The notes: generated by a model from the letters alone, not told the origin. 64,000 nucleotides of DNA from Actinotalea soli (GCF_017565425.1 NZ_JAGEMK010000002.1:124001-188000); one strand, 5' to 3'. Positions 7,774 to 15,973 are shown, numbered from the stretch's first letter. Numbers and translations: made by a program.

Positions 7774-8250
7774 ATGAACGCCACCGTCTCGAACGCCAAG
7801 CCCGTCAAGATCATCGGCCTCATCGCCATGATCGCCGGCGCCGTCCTGATCATCGCCGGCGCCGCCACCGCCCTCGTCGTCCGCGACCAGCTCGTCGCCG
7901 AGAACATCACCCTCGGCGAGGACGCCGCGATGTTCCAGGGCAACGTCGTCGACGGCCCGATCGACGCCTACCTCCAGGCCGAGGTCATCGACATGCACGC
8001 CCGGGAGATGGCCGGCGGCCAGACCTACGCCGAGCTCGACCGCGAGGACCCCATCCGCGCGACCGTCATGAACGGCTCCTTCCTGCGGGCCTCGCTGTTC
8101 ACCTCGATCATCGCCTTCGGCATCGCAGCCTTCGCCGCCGGCATGGGCATCCTGTTCATCCTCGTCGGATGGGCCCTGCGCAAGCTGGTCGACACCGCCC
8201 CCGTCACCACCGCCAACACCCCGGTCGTGAAGGCCGGCGCCAGCGCCTGA
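7774..8250 (+). CDS. Small membrane protein of the kind often mislabelled LigA
   Basis: A 158-residue protein with two clear membrane helices, at about residues 12-35 and 106-136. They are separated by an outside loop of about 65 residues rich in Asp, Glu, Ala and Met. The first helix is Ile/Ala/Gly-rich and the second is Phe/Ala/Gly-rich and followed by a basic cytoplasmic tail. Comparable actinobacterial proteins are often listed as aromatic ring-opening dioxygenase LigA, but nothing in this sequence supports an enzyme. The ATG at 7774 follows GAAGGG. A leader of about 180 bases precedes it and a strong hairpin follows, so it is a single-gene transcript. Role unknown. Confidence 0.7.
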   Translation: MNATVSNAKPVKIIGLIAMIAGAVLIIAGAATALVVRDQLVAENITLGEDAAMFQGNVVDGPIDAYLQAEVIDMHAREMAGGQTYAELDREDPIRATVMNGSFLRASLFTSIIAFGIAAFAAGMGILFILVGWALRKLVDTAPVTTANTPVVKAGASA

Positions 8251-8265
8251 GAACCTCCCAGGGCT

Positions 8266-8303
8266 CGACGGCCCCGTCCCCCACCCGGGGGGCGGGGCCG
8301 TCG
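8266..8303. terminator. Strong GC hairpin terminator
   Basis: CGACGGCCCC (8266-8275) pairs with GGGGCCGTCG (8294-8303), and inner G:C pairs extend the stem. It follows the small membrane-protein gene by 15 bases. No T-run follows, as is usual for actinobacterial hairpin terminators. Confidence 0.7.
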
Positions 8304-8380
8304 GGCGTCCGGGACCGGGGGCCTGCGCGCGGGGTGGGAGCTCTGGGGCCAAGGCCTCCCGCGACGTCTGCTCGGGCCGC

Positions 8381-9565
8381 TCAGCCCTTGGTCGAGGCCG
8401 TGACCGTGAACTTGGGATCGCGGCTGAGCTGCCGGGTCCTGCCCACGGCCCGCTCGAGCACGGGCCGGTACACGAGGTGCGAGTTCCACACGGCCCACAG
8501 CTCCCCGCCGGGGCGCAGCACCCGCGCCGCCTCACCGAAGAGCCGGCGTGCCACGCCCGTGTGCACCGCGGTCCCGGTGTGGAAGGGCGGGTTGAGCACG
8601 ACCAGGTCCACGCTCGCGTCCTCGACCCGGCCCAGGGCGTCGTCGTGGGTCACGGTGATGCGGTCACCGAGGCCGTTGGCCGCGGCGGTGGCGCGGGCCG
8701 AGGCGGCCGCCGCGGCCGAGTCGTCCGTCGCGAGGACGTGCAGGTCCGGGCGGCTGCGGGCGAGGAGGGTCGCGACCACGCCGGAGCCGCAGCCCAGGTC
8801 GACGGCCCGCTCGGCGCGCGGGGCCATGGCGTCGAGGTGCGCGAGCAGCTGGCGGGTGCCGATGTCGATGCGCGTCCCGGCGAAGACCCCGCCGTGGGCG
8901 CAGACGGTGAGGTCGAGGTCCGCGTGGTGCTCGCGCGCCGGCCACCGGGGCGCGGACTCCCCCTCGGTGCCGCCTGTGCTGTCACCGGCGGTGGCGCTGC
9001 GGGTGCTCGCCTGCGGCTGGGACGCGACCAGCACGCGGGACTTCTGCCGCGCGAGCCGCGCCTCGACCTGACCGAAGGACCGGCCGAGCACCTCGTTCAT
9101 CGAGCGGGTCATGTGCTTGATCCGACCCCCGGCGAAGACCTGCACCTCGGGGTGCGCCCACCGGGCGACGAGCTCGGCGGTCTCCTCGAGGGAGTCCAGG
9201 GCCCGCGGCAGCTGCAGGAGCACCACGCGCGCTCCCTCGAGCCCGGCCTGGTCGAGCTCGACCGAGGTCCACGCCTCGTCGAGCCCCGCGCGGGCCGAGT
9301 TCGCCTCGAGGGCGCGTCGGCCGCTGCGGGCGTCCTGGTGCACACGCAGCCCGGTCTGCCCGTGCAGGGCGGCGGCACCGAGGGTGATCGCCCCGTAGCG
9401 GTCCTCGATCACCACGACGCTGCCGGCCGGCGCGGCCACGAGGGCCTCGGCGGCGTCGTCGAGCAGCAGACGGTCGGTCGCATCGACGGCCACCAGCTCG
9501 CGGGACTCGACGTCGGGCCAACGGCGCAGGTCGTCGAAGGAGAAGTCGTTCGCGGGGGGCTCCAT
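8381..9565 (-). CDS. Class I SAM-dependent methyltransferase, RsmC/RlmG-like
   Basis: A 394-residue protein with a degenerate N-terminal methyltransferase-like half (about 1-190) and an active C-terminal half. This two-half layout is that of RsmC/RlmG enzymes, which methylate guanine N2 in ribosomal RNA. The SAM-binding loop Asp-Leu-Gly-Cys-Gly-Ser-Gly-Val lies at about residue 245. The catalytic motif Asn-Pro-Pro-Phe-His-Thr-Gly is at about 316-322. The ATG at 9565 gives Met-Glu-Pro-Pro-Ala-Asn-Asp-Phe-Ser-Phe; the longer frame reads into the divergent intergenic region. I infer a ribosomal RNA substrate from the motif and architecture; whether it is G1207, G1835 or another site cannot be told. 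Confidence 0.8.
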   Translation of the reverse strand: MEPPANDFSFDDLRRWPDVESRELVAVDATDRLLLDDAAEALVAAPAGSVVVIEDRYGAITLGAAALHGQTGLRVHQDARSGRRALEANSARAGLDEAWTSVELDQAGLEGARVVLLQLPRALDSLEETAELVARWAHPEVQVFAGGRIKHMTRSMNEVLGRSFGQVEARLARQKSRVLVASQPQASTRSATAGDSTGGTEGESAPRWPAREHHADLDLTVCAHGGVFAGTRIDIGTRQLLAHLDAMAPRAERAVDLGCGSGVVATLLARSRPDLHVLATDDSAAAAASARATAAANGLGDRITVTHDDALGRVEDASVDLVVLNPPFHTGTAVHTGVARRLFGEAARVLRPGGELWAVWNSHLVYRPVLERAVGRTRQLSRDPKFTVTASTKG

Positions 9566-9726
9566 GGGCCCAGCCTCGCACCTCCGCGCGGGGCCGACCG
9601 CCACGGGTGCGTGGGGTGAGGTGCTTGAACGGAGGGCGCCGCACCGCGACGATCGTGCACGGAGCACTCATCCCGTGGGCGCTCCGGCCGATCACAGGAG
9701 CAGCCCGTCCCGAGAGAGGCACTGCC

Positions 9727-11154
9727 ATGGCGCCCGAGCAGCCCAGCGCCGCTGAGACGCCCCGGCCGCCGCGGCGGCCGCGCGCGACGCGGATCGCCGA
9801 CCTGCTCGACGACGCCCGCGCCCGGATCGGCCCCACCACCCCGCCCACCACGACGGGTCCGCTGCCGGTCAACGAGGTCGAGCGCTCGGTGTTCCGCGAC
9901 CGCCTCACCGGCCTGCCCAACCGGCTCAGCCTCGAGCAGGAGATGACGCGCCTCGAGTCGGCTGCGGCGTCGATGACCGTCGTGGTGCTCGACGTGGACG
10001 ACTTCCGCGCGATCAACGACGCCCGCGGCGCCGAGACCGGGGACGCCGTGCTGCGTGCCATCGGCTCGCGGCTCGCGGGCTACGAGGGCCTGCGGGCCTT
10101 CCACCTGGGCGGTGACGAGTTCGCCCTGCTCGGCGCGGAGGCCAAGGGACCCGCCGGGCTCGGCCTCCTGGTGTCCCGGCTGCAGACCGAGCTCGCCCGC
10201 CCCTGGCTGGTCGGCTCGGTCCCGGTGACGCTGAGCGCGAGCATCGGGGTGGCCACCGGTCCCCTCCACCAGGACATCCGCGGGCACCAGGTGCTGCGGA
10301 TCGCCGACGACGCCATGCACCAGGCCAAGCGTGAGGGGCCGGGACGCGTCGCGGTGCGGGACGAGGACGCGACCCAGCGTCTCGCGCTGCGCACGCGGCT
10401 CGCCGAGCGGCTCGAGGGGGCCGAGGGCCGCGGCGAGCTCGAGGTGTACTACCAGCCGATCCTGCGGGTGGCCGACCGTACCTGGGCGACGGTCGAGGCG
10501 CTGGTCCGGTGGAACGCCCCCGACGGCGTTGTCCCGCCCTCGGAGTTCATCCCCCTGGCCGAGGAGTCCGGTCAGATCAGACGGATCGGCGCCTGGGTCC
10601 TCGAGCGGGCGGTGGCCGACCTCGCTGTGCTGCGCGCCCGCACCGGTCTGACGCCCCGGGTCAACGTCAACGTCTCGGCCGAGCAGCTGACCGACCCCCT
10701 GTTCCTCGGCTCGGCGGCCGACCTGCTGCGCTCCTCGGGCCTCGAGCCACGCTCGGTGGTCCTCGAGCTGACCGAGTCCCTGCTGCTGGTCGACCCCGAG
10801 GCGACGATCTCGGCCCTGACCGAGGCCCACACCGCGGGGCTGGGCCTGGCCCTGGACGACTTCGGCACGGGCTACTCGTCGCTGTCCTACCTGGTGCGCC
10901 TGCCCTTCGACGTGGTCAAGCTGGACCGGTCCTTCGTCACCGAGATCGCGACCTCGACCCGGGCCCAGCGCCTGGTGGGCGCCCTCGTGCAGATCGCCCA
11001 CGACCTGGACATGAGCGTCACGGTCGAGGGCGTCGAGACCGAGGAGCAGCTCGCCGCCCTCGCCGCGGTGGGCTGCGACACGGTGCAGGGCTACCTCTTC
11101 TCCCGCCCCCTGCCGCTCGAGGACCTCATCGCCGCGACGACACCCCGGGCCTGA
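9727..11154 (+). CDS. GGDEF-EAL cyclic-di-GMP enzyme, cytoplasmic
   Basis: A 475-residue protein combining a c-di-GMP synthase and a phosphodiesterase domain. The GGDEF domain (about 55-210) starts near Arg-Asp-Arg-Leu-Thr-Gly-Leu-Pro-Asn-Arg and has the intact signature Gly128-Gly-Asp-Glu-Phe132. No RxxD inhibitory site precedes it. The EAL domain (about 225-470) has Glu257-Ala-Leu, Asn-Val-Asn-Val-Ser, Glu-Leu-Thr-Glu, Asp-Asp-Phe-Gly-Thr-Gly-Tyr-Ser-Ser and the late Glu-Gly-Val-Glu and Gln-Gly-Tyr motifs, so phosphodiesterase activity is expected. There is no membrane segment and only a short N-terminal tail, so no sensor is visible. The c-di-GMP riboswitch about 4.5 kb downstream could read its product. 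The ATG at 9727 follows an AGAGAGG site. Confidence 0.9.
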   Translation: MAPEQPSAAETPRPPRRPRATRIADLLDDARARIGPTTPPTTTGPLPVNEVERSVFRDRLTGLPNRLSLEQEMTRLESAAASMTVVVLDVDDFRAINDARGAETGDAVLRAIGSRLAGYEGLRAFHLGGDEFALLGAEAKGPAGLGLLVSRLQTELARPWLVGSVPVTLSASIGVATGPLHQDIRGHQVLRIADDAMHQAKREGPGRVAVRDEDATQRLALRTRLAERLEGAEGRGELEVYYQPILRVADRTWATVEALVRWNAPDGVVPPSEFIPLAEESGQIRRIGAWVLERAVADLAVLRARTGLTPRVNVNVSAEQLTDPLFLGSAADLLRSSGLEPRSVVLELTESLLLVDPEATISALTEAHTAGLGLALDDFGTGYSSLSYLVRLPFDVVKLDRSFVTEIATSTRAQRLVGALVQIAHDLDMSVTVEGVETEEQLAALAAVGCDTVQGYLFSRPLPLEDLIAATTPRA

Positions 11155-11218
11155 GCCCTCTAGCCTTGGCCACGACCGAACGCCCGCCTGCCCGCCCGAC
11201 GACGACGTGAGGCCACCC

Positions 11219-12298
11219 ATGGTCGACGACCTGACCACCCGAGCCCCCGGACCCCGGAGGCGCACCCCGAGCGCTCGCCAGCTGGCGACCCTCGCCCTGA
11301 CCGTCACGGCCCTGCTCGCGACCGCGGGCCCGGCCGCTGCCCACGGCAAGTGGTTCGCCGAGCACGACGGCGGCGGTGACTGGGGATTCTTCTTCTCCCC
11401 GCTCCCCCTGGCCCTCACCGCCGCGGTGATCGCGGTGACCGTGGTGTGGCGGCTGGTCGCGCGACGTCTGCCCCGGCCCGAGCTCGCCGTCCTGAGCCCG
11501 CTGGGGCGGATCGCCCCCTACATCCCGCGGCTGCTCGCGATCCACATGGGTGTCTCGCTGCTGGCCTTCTCGGTGACCGGCGGCTTCCTCACGCCCTCGC
11601 TGCCCCTCGACGACGTCCCCGGCGGCGACTTCGCCGGGGTGGTCCAGGCGGCGATCGGCGTCTGGCTCATCACGGGCATCCGGCTGCGCATCCCGGCCCT
11701 CGGCGTGGTGCTGCTCGGTCCGCCCGCGCTGCTCGCGGCGGGCCCGGTGGCCCTCCTCGAGACCGCCGACACCCTTGCGGTGGCCCTGTTCCTCGCGGTG
11801 CTGCCGCCCTCCGACGGGGCCTTCGGCCGGGTGACGCCCAGCCCGGAGAAGCTGCGGTGGGCGCTGTTCTGGCTCCGGCTCTTCGTCGCGGTGGCCCTCA
11901 TCACGCTGGCCTTCAGCGAGAAGTTCACCAACCCCGAGCTCGCCCGGAACCTGCTCGAGAACTACCCCGAGCTCAACCTCTTCGCCCTGATCGGCCTCCC
12001 GGTCACCGACGAGGTGTTCATCGTGATCGCGGGGACGATCGAGCTGCTCTTCGGCCTGCTGGTGCTCTCCGGGGCACTGCCCCAGATCGCCGTCCTGGTG
12101 GCCCTCGTGCCCTTCAACCTGACGCTGTTCATCTTCGGCACCACCGAGGTGATCGGGCACCTGCCCGTCTACGGGGTGTTCCTGACGCTGCTGGTCTACG
12201 GCTCGAACAAGGAGACCGCGTCGGCCGTCCCGTGGTTCCCGCGGGCGGCAGACTGGCGCGCCGCCCTCAGACGACCGTCCACCACCGGCGAGCGATGA
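11219..12298 (+). CDS. DoxX-like multi-helix membrane protein
   Basis: A 359-residue integral membrane protein. A hydrophobic N-terminal stretch ending Ala-Ala-Ala-His (about 20-40) may be a cleaved signal or first helix. It is followed by an outside His/Asp/Gly-rich segment and about seven further helices. The C-terminal half (about 205-345) has the DoxX-like pattern Leu-Ala-Phe-Ser-Glu-Lys-Phe, then Gly-Thr-Ile-Glu-Leu-Leu-Phe-Gly-Leu. DoxX-type proteins sit near quinone or thiosulfate oxidation systems, but no such partner is here. GTGAGG seven bases before ATG 11219 decides the start; a GTG twelve bases upstream is the alternative. Its last 32 bases overlap the convergent beta-galactosidase gene. 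Function unknown. Confidence 0.65.
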   Translation: MVDDLTTRAPGPRRRTPSARQLATLALTVTALLATAGPAAAHGKWFAEHDGGGDWGFFFSPLPLALTAAVIAVTVVWRLVARRLPRPELAVLSPLGRIAPYIPRLLAIHMGVSLLAFSVTGGFLTPSLPLDDVPGGDFAGVVQAAIGVWLITGIRLRIPALGVVLLGPPALLAAGPVALLETADTLAVALFLAVLPPSDGAFGRVTPSPEKLRWALFWLRLFVAVALITLAFSEKFTNPELARNLLENYPELNLFALIGLPVTDEVFIVIAGTIELLFGLLVLSGALPQIAVLVALVPFNLTLFIFGTTEVIGHLPVYGVFLTLLVYGSNKETASAVPWFPRAADWRAALRRPSTTGER

Positions 12299-14720
12299 CC
12301 TCGACGCGGTCCACGACCCCGAGCTGATCGCTCGCCCCGGCCAGGCGGACGGCGGCCTCGGTCGGCAGGGCGATGGTCGAGGCCGTCGCGAGCGGCAGCA
12401 GGTGCAGGGTCACGGTGCTCTCGGGGCCGACGCCGAGATCACCCAGGTCGAGGGTCCATCGCGAGCCGTCCCAGAAGCGGTCGGCCACGGTGACCCCGTC
12501 GACCCGGATCTCGGCGACGTCCCCGGCCCAGTCGACGTGCAGCCACACGTCGCGGGGCGCAGCCAGCGCCCACGCGGGCACGGCGAGCTCGTGCACCGCG
12601 GCGAGCGCGTCGACGGCCTCCCGGCCCGGGGCGGACTGCCGACCCTCGTGCCAGCCGTGGTCGGTCGGGACCTGCCCTGCGGCCCTGACCTCGGTGAGGG
12701 CGACGTCCTCCCGTCCAGGGCCCGGGCGCTCGGTCGGCTCGACCGGCCGGTCCGACGACGGTGCGTCGGAGGGCTCGACCGTGTCCTGCGGCCCCGGCTC
12801 GAGGGGTCCTGCGAGCGCGAGCTCCACGACGCTGCGCCGTGACGGGTCGTAGCGCCGCACCTGGGGCGCCCCGGAGGCCGACCGGACCTGCACCGCGCCG
12901 TCGGCCCCCCAGGTCAGCGCGTCGGCGCTGAGCAGCAGGGCCCGGCCGCCCGGCTCGCGGACCCACGCGGTCCGCGCGGTCTCGGCATCCAGCACGAGCA
13001 GATCCACGGCGCCCTCTCCCCGGGTGATCCGGTGCGGGGTGAGCGAGGGCTCGAGGTGGAGCACGTCGTCGGGGGCGAGGGCGACCTCGACGTCGATCCC
13101 GGGCTCGGCGGTCAGCACGAGGGTCGGCACGGCGCGCGTCTCGCCGTCGCCGTCGCTGTCCGTCCCGGGGGCCGGGTCGAGGACCGTGAGGAGCGAGGCG
13201 GTGGCCCAGGCGATGCGCAGGCCCCCGACCGACCACGCGACGGGCCACCGGGCGAGGGTGCCGGGCGGGATGGTGACCGGCCGCGAGGGCAGGGTCAGCA
13301 CCTCGTCGTCGAGGGTGACCTCGAAGCGCGCGTCGACGTAGGGGTCGAGGGGCACGTGGGGCTGGTGCCAGGCGAGGAACAGCACACCGCTGCGACCGTC
13401 CGACCGCAGGGCCCAACGCAGGGTGGTCACGTCCTCGACTCCCGTGGGCATCTCCTCGGGGAGGGTCGAGGGCATGTCCGCGAGGGCGGGGCCGAAGGCC
13501 GCCAGGAAGGCGTGCTGGCGGCGCAGCTCGGCGTGGCTCGGCGCGAGGTCCCCGGCCTCGCCCACGGGGGCGTGGAAGTCGTAGCTGCGGCGCGGCAGGT
13601 CGTTGGGGTAGCCGGTGGCCTGGGACTCCTGCAGGCCGGGGCCCTCGGGACCGGCCAGGCCCCAGGGGTTCGTGCCCCCCGCGTACATGTAGTAGCCCTG
13701 CCAGGCCGAGCCGTTGCCGATCTTGACGTGGGCGACGGTCGCGACGTCGAGGGCCCGGGGCCACGGGCGCCGGTGGTAGGCCGTGGCCATCCCGCCGCCG
13801 AGCTCGCAGGTCGCCGCCGGGAGGTCGGGCGAGGGGGTGCGGTCGGCGGGCGCGAGGCGCGCCTGGGCTGCCGCGCTGCGCAGGTCCGCCCCGATGCCCG
13901 GGTCGTCCCAGACGTGGGAGAACAGGTGGTGCTCGCGGAAGGTCGGGTCCCACGGCTGGTCGGCGTCGACCCAGAACCCGTCGCCGTAGCCACCGAAGAG
14001 GGGCAGCACCTCGCCGACGGGCAGCTGCGCCCCGCCCCAGGCGGTCGCCGTCCACAGCGGAGCGACGAGACCGGCCTCGCGGGCGAGCCCCTTGAGGGTC
14101 GCGACGTGCGTGGGCTGGTCGTAGATCTCGTTCTCGATCTGGATGCCGATCACCGGGCCGTCGGGCCCGCACCGGTCGGCCACCGCGGTGGCCACCTGGC
14201 TGAACCACTCGCGCACGAGCTCGAGGTAGGCGGGGTCGTCGGTGCGGTGCGCGACGTCGGCCTGCTGCACCCAGTCGGGGAAGCCGCCGTTGCGCACCTC
14301 ACCGTGGCACCAGGGCCCGATCCGCAGCACGACGTCGAGGCCGGTCTCGGCGCACAGGTCGACGAAGGCCCCGAGGTCCAGCTCGCCCTCGAAGCGGGGG
14401 CGGCCGCGCTCCTCGACGTGGTGGATCCAGAAGACGTAGGTCGCCACCACGGTGATGCCGCCCGAGCGCATGAGCCGCAGTCGCTCGGCCCAGCGGTCGC
14501 GCGGGACCCGCGAGTAGTGGATCTCCCCCGAGACGGGGATCACGGGGGCGCCGTCGCGCTCGAGGTAGCGGTTGGTCAGGCCCAGGCCGGGGCGCTGGTC
14601 CTGCTCGTTGGCCATGGCCGGGCGGGTCAGAGGCCCCGTCCAGGGGCGGTGCCGGACGGCCGACGGCGCGAGGCCCTCGTGGGTCCGGTTCGTCCCGTCG
14701 TGGGGCACCTGCTCCGTCAT
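12267..14720 (-). CDS. Glycoside hydrolase family 35 beta-galactosidase
   Basis: An 817-residue enzyme that removes terminal beta-galactose from oligosaccharides. The N-terminal barrel (about 40-380) begins Gly-Glu-Ile-His-Tyr-Ser-Arg, a GH35 hallmark. It contains Ile-Gly-Pro-Trp-Cys-His-Gly-Glu and Gln-Ile-Glu-Asn-Glu-Ile, whose last Glu should be the acid/base. The nucleophile is probably the Glu of Thr-Cys-Glu-Leu-Gly-Gly-Gly-Met. The C-terminal half is beta-rich and holds a Pro/Ser/Glu-rich linker (about 620-660) and a jelly-roll-like end. There is no signal peptide, so it acts in the cytoplasm on imported sugars. The ATG at 14720 follows GAGGAGA. No transporter or regulator gene accompanies it. 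Its 3' end overlaps the convergent DoxX-like gene. Confidence 0.88.
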   Translation of the reverse strand: MTEQVPHDGTNRTHEGLAPSAVRHRPWTGPLTRPAMANEQDQRPGLGLTNRYLERDGAPVIPVSGEIHYSRVPRDRWAERLRLMRSGGITVVATYVFWIHHVEERGRPRFEGELDLGAFVDLCAETGLDVVLRIGPWCHGEVRNGGFPDWVQQADVAHRTDDPAYLELVREWFSQVATAVADRCGPDGPVIGIQIENEIYDQPTHVATLKGLAREAGLVAPLWTATAWGGAQLPVGEVLPLFGGYGDGFWVDADQPWDPTFREHHLFSHVWDDPGIGADLRSAAAQARLAPADRTPSPDLPAATCELGGGMATAYHRRPWPRALDVATVAHVKIGNGSAWQGYYMYAGGTNPWGLAGPEGPGLQESQATGYPNDLPRRSYDFHAPVGEAGDLAPSHAELRRQHAFLAAFGPALADMPSTLPEEMPTGVEDVTTLRWALRSDGRSGVLFLAWHQPHVPLDPYVDARFEVTLDDEVLTLPSRPVTIPPGTLARWPVAWSVGGLRIAWATASLLTVLDPAPGTDSDGDGETRAVPTLVLTAEPGIDVEVALAPDDVLHLEPSLTPHRITRGEGAVDLLVLDAETARTAWVREPGGRALLLSADALTWGADGAVQVRSASGAPQVRRYDPSRRSVVELALAGPLEPGPQDTVEPSDAPSSDRPVEPTERPGPGREDVALTEVRAAGQVPTDHGWHEGRQSAPGREAVDALAAVHELAVPAWALAAPRDVWLHVDWAGDVAEIRVDGVTVADRFWDGSRWTLDLGDLGVGPESTVTLHLLPLATASTIALPTEAAVRLAGASDQLGVVDRVEVIARRWWTVV

Positions 14721-14826
14721 GCGTGTCTCCTCAGCTCCACCCCTGCCGCGGACGAGGCTCTCACGACCCGCGGCGCGGCTCGACCTGAGACCAGGAAGAG
14801 GACGCTGCGCCGGGTGGGGGGCGCCG

Positions 14827-15498
14827 TCAGCCTGCGGTGACCTGCGCGGGGGTGGTGCCCGTGATCCGGGCGACGAGGGAGACGGCGCCCTCCCAGTAGC
14901 GGGCGTAGTGCTGGGGATCGGCGTTGCGCTGCACGGTGTGCGCGACGAGGGTCGGGGCCATGGTCTCGCGGCCCTCGACGCGGGCCAGGGCCGAGTAGAA
15001 GCTGCGCGAGCTCGCCGCGGGGTCCATGCGCTCGGCGAGGGTGCCCCAGGCGCCGTTGTCCCGCTGCTGGAAGAGCCCGCGGCTGTCCGGGCCGGCCGTG
15101 TCCCCGTGGTCGAGGACCCGCAGCGAGGACTCCCCCATCGCGGTCATCACGGCGAGGGCCTGGTCGCGCAGGGACAGACCCATGGTGCGGCCGGTCTCGA
15201 CGACGGCGGCCGCGTTGCCCACCTGCTCGGCCGTGTAGCCGGGGACGGTCGGGAGATTCGCCGGGGTCGTCGGCGCAGCGGCCGCCTGGACGGGGGCGGT
15301 CTGCGTCGCGGCGGTCGGCATCGCCACCGTCTGCGTCGGCGCGGTCTGCGTCGCGGCGGTCTGCGCGGCGAGCACCGAGGCGAAGTCCACGGCGGAGGTG
15401 GAGGGGGCGGCCTGGGTCGTCCGAGCGGTCCCGCCGAGGGTGTTGAGGGTGCCCTGGAGGGTCGCGATGCGTGCACTGATCGCGGCGATGCCGTCCAT
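14827..15498 (-). CDS. Transglycosylase-like peptidoglycan hydrolase, possibly flagellar
   Basis: A 223-residue protein. Residues 5-45 form a heptad-like helix (Ile-Ser-Ala-Arg-Ile-Ala-Thr-Leu-Gln) ending Phe-Ala-Ser-Val-Leu-Ala. A low-complexity Ala/Thr/Gln/Pro linker (about 45-85) with a Thr-Gln-Thr-Ala-Pro repeat follows. The C-terminal domain (about 88-223) has a lysozyme-like fold signature, with Gly-Glu123-Ser-Ser-Leu as the likely catalytic glutamate and Asp-Ser-Arg-Gly-Leu-Phe-Gln-Gln. The helix-linker-transglycosylase order resembles muramidases encoded in actinobacterial flagellar operons, which open the wall for the rod. No secretion signal is visible, which fits flagellar export. 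ATG 15498 follows AGGGGG. It is divergent from the c-di-GMP riboswitch, and the motility role is inferred. Confidence 0.7.
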   Translation of the reverse strand: MDGIAAISARIATLQGTLNTLGGTARTTQAAPSTSAVDFASVLAAQTAATQTAPTQTVAMPTAATQTAPVQAAAAPTTPANLPTVPGYTAEQVGNAAAVVETGRTMGLSLRDQALAVMTAMGESSLRVLDHGDTAGPDSRGLFQQRDNGAWGTLAERMDPAASSRSFYSALARVEGRETMAPTLVAHTVQRNADPQHYARYWEGAVSLVARITGTTPAQVTAG

Positions 15499-15608
15499 GA
15501 GCCCCCTGTCCGTGCCGGATGCGGTCACCGGACCCATCGGCCGGGCGGCGGCCGGCGTGAGGGCTCCGCCAGACCTCGCCGCCAGGTGAGGATACGGCCG
15601 GCGCGGCG

Positions 15609-15624
15609 TGTGACATAGATCACT
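15609..15624. promoter_or_regulatory. CRP/GlxR-like binding site
   Basis: TGTGACATAGATCACT matches the consensus TGTGA-N6-TCACA at 9 of 10 fixed bases, including the central TA preferred by actinobacterial GlxR/CRP. It lies about 110 bases upstream of the transglycosylase start and about 80-90 bases upstream of the riboswitch, so it could serve either promoter. Confidence 0.6.
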
Positions 15625-15701
15625 AATGTGATCGCTCAAGGTGTCCGAATTGTCAGACGATGAGAAGAAGGAGTCACGGACGGGGGATCACCGGGACTCA
15701 C

Positions 15702-15785
15702 GTCACGAGAAGGGCAAACCCGCCGAGAGGCGGGGACGCAAAGCCAGGGGCCCCCTCAGGGGCCGCCCAGCCACCGAACGAGCGG
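15702..15785 (+). promoter_or_regulatory. Cyclic-di-GMP-I (GEMM) riboswitch
   Basis: The aptamer core is unmistakable. GGCAAACC (15713-15720) leads into a CCCGCC/GGCGGG stem closed by the GNRA tetraloop GAGA (15725-15728), then the invariant GGGACGCAAAGCC ending at 15745. A second hairpin follows, with GCCCC/GGGGC arms near 15749-15764. The closing tetraloop-receptor side is GCCACCGAA (15770-15778). The start codon of the next gene lies only two or three bases past the aptamer, and the only purine-rich ribosome-binding candidate (GAGCGG, 15780-15785) is in the closing strand. Control of translation is therefore likely. I see no terminator hairpin. Confidence 0.88.
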
Positions 15786-15787
15786 AC

Positions 15788-15973
15788 ATGGACATGAACC
15801 CCGTAGCACCCCTCCCCGCAGTGCTCGCCGCCCAGGCGGCCACCACCCCCACGACCGTCACGGCCCGCTGGGTCCGCGACGGGCTCCAGGTCATCAACGG
15901 CGGGACCGGGGCCCTCGGCTCGGCCGCCGACGCGCGCGCCCTCCTGTCGGGGCTCCCGACCCAGGTGCGCTGA
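15788..15973 (+). CDS. 61-residue orphan protein under the c-di-GMP riboswitch
   Basis: This small gene follows the riboswitch directly, with starts at ATG 15788 or ATG 15794. The product has an Ala/Pro/Thr-rich first 27 residues, then a more structured end containing Trp-Val-Arg-Asp-Gly-Leu-Gln-Val-Ile-Asn-Gly-Gly-Thr-Gly and a short helix ending Thr-Gln-Val-Arg. No clear membrane helix or signal cleavage site is seen. I recognise no family. Its position makes it a probable c-di-GMP-regulated effector, perhaps linked to the divergent transglycosylase. It could instead be a leader peptide, but a convergent gene starts right after it, leaving no downstream partner in its operon. Confidence 0.6.
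   Translation: MDMNPVAPLPAVLAAQAATTPTTVTARWVRDGLQVINGGTGALGSAADARALLSGLPTQVR

Noticed and set aside
7774-8250. Aromatic ring-opening dioxygenase LigA
   Set aside because: The name is a common mislabel; the protein is a two-helix membrane protein without any enzyme motif.
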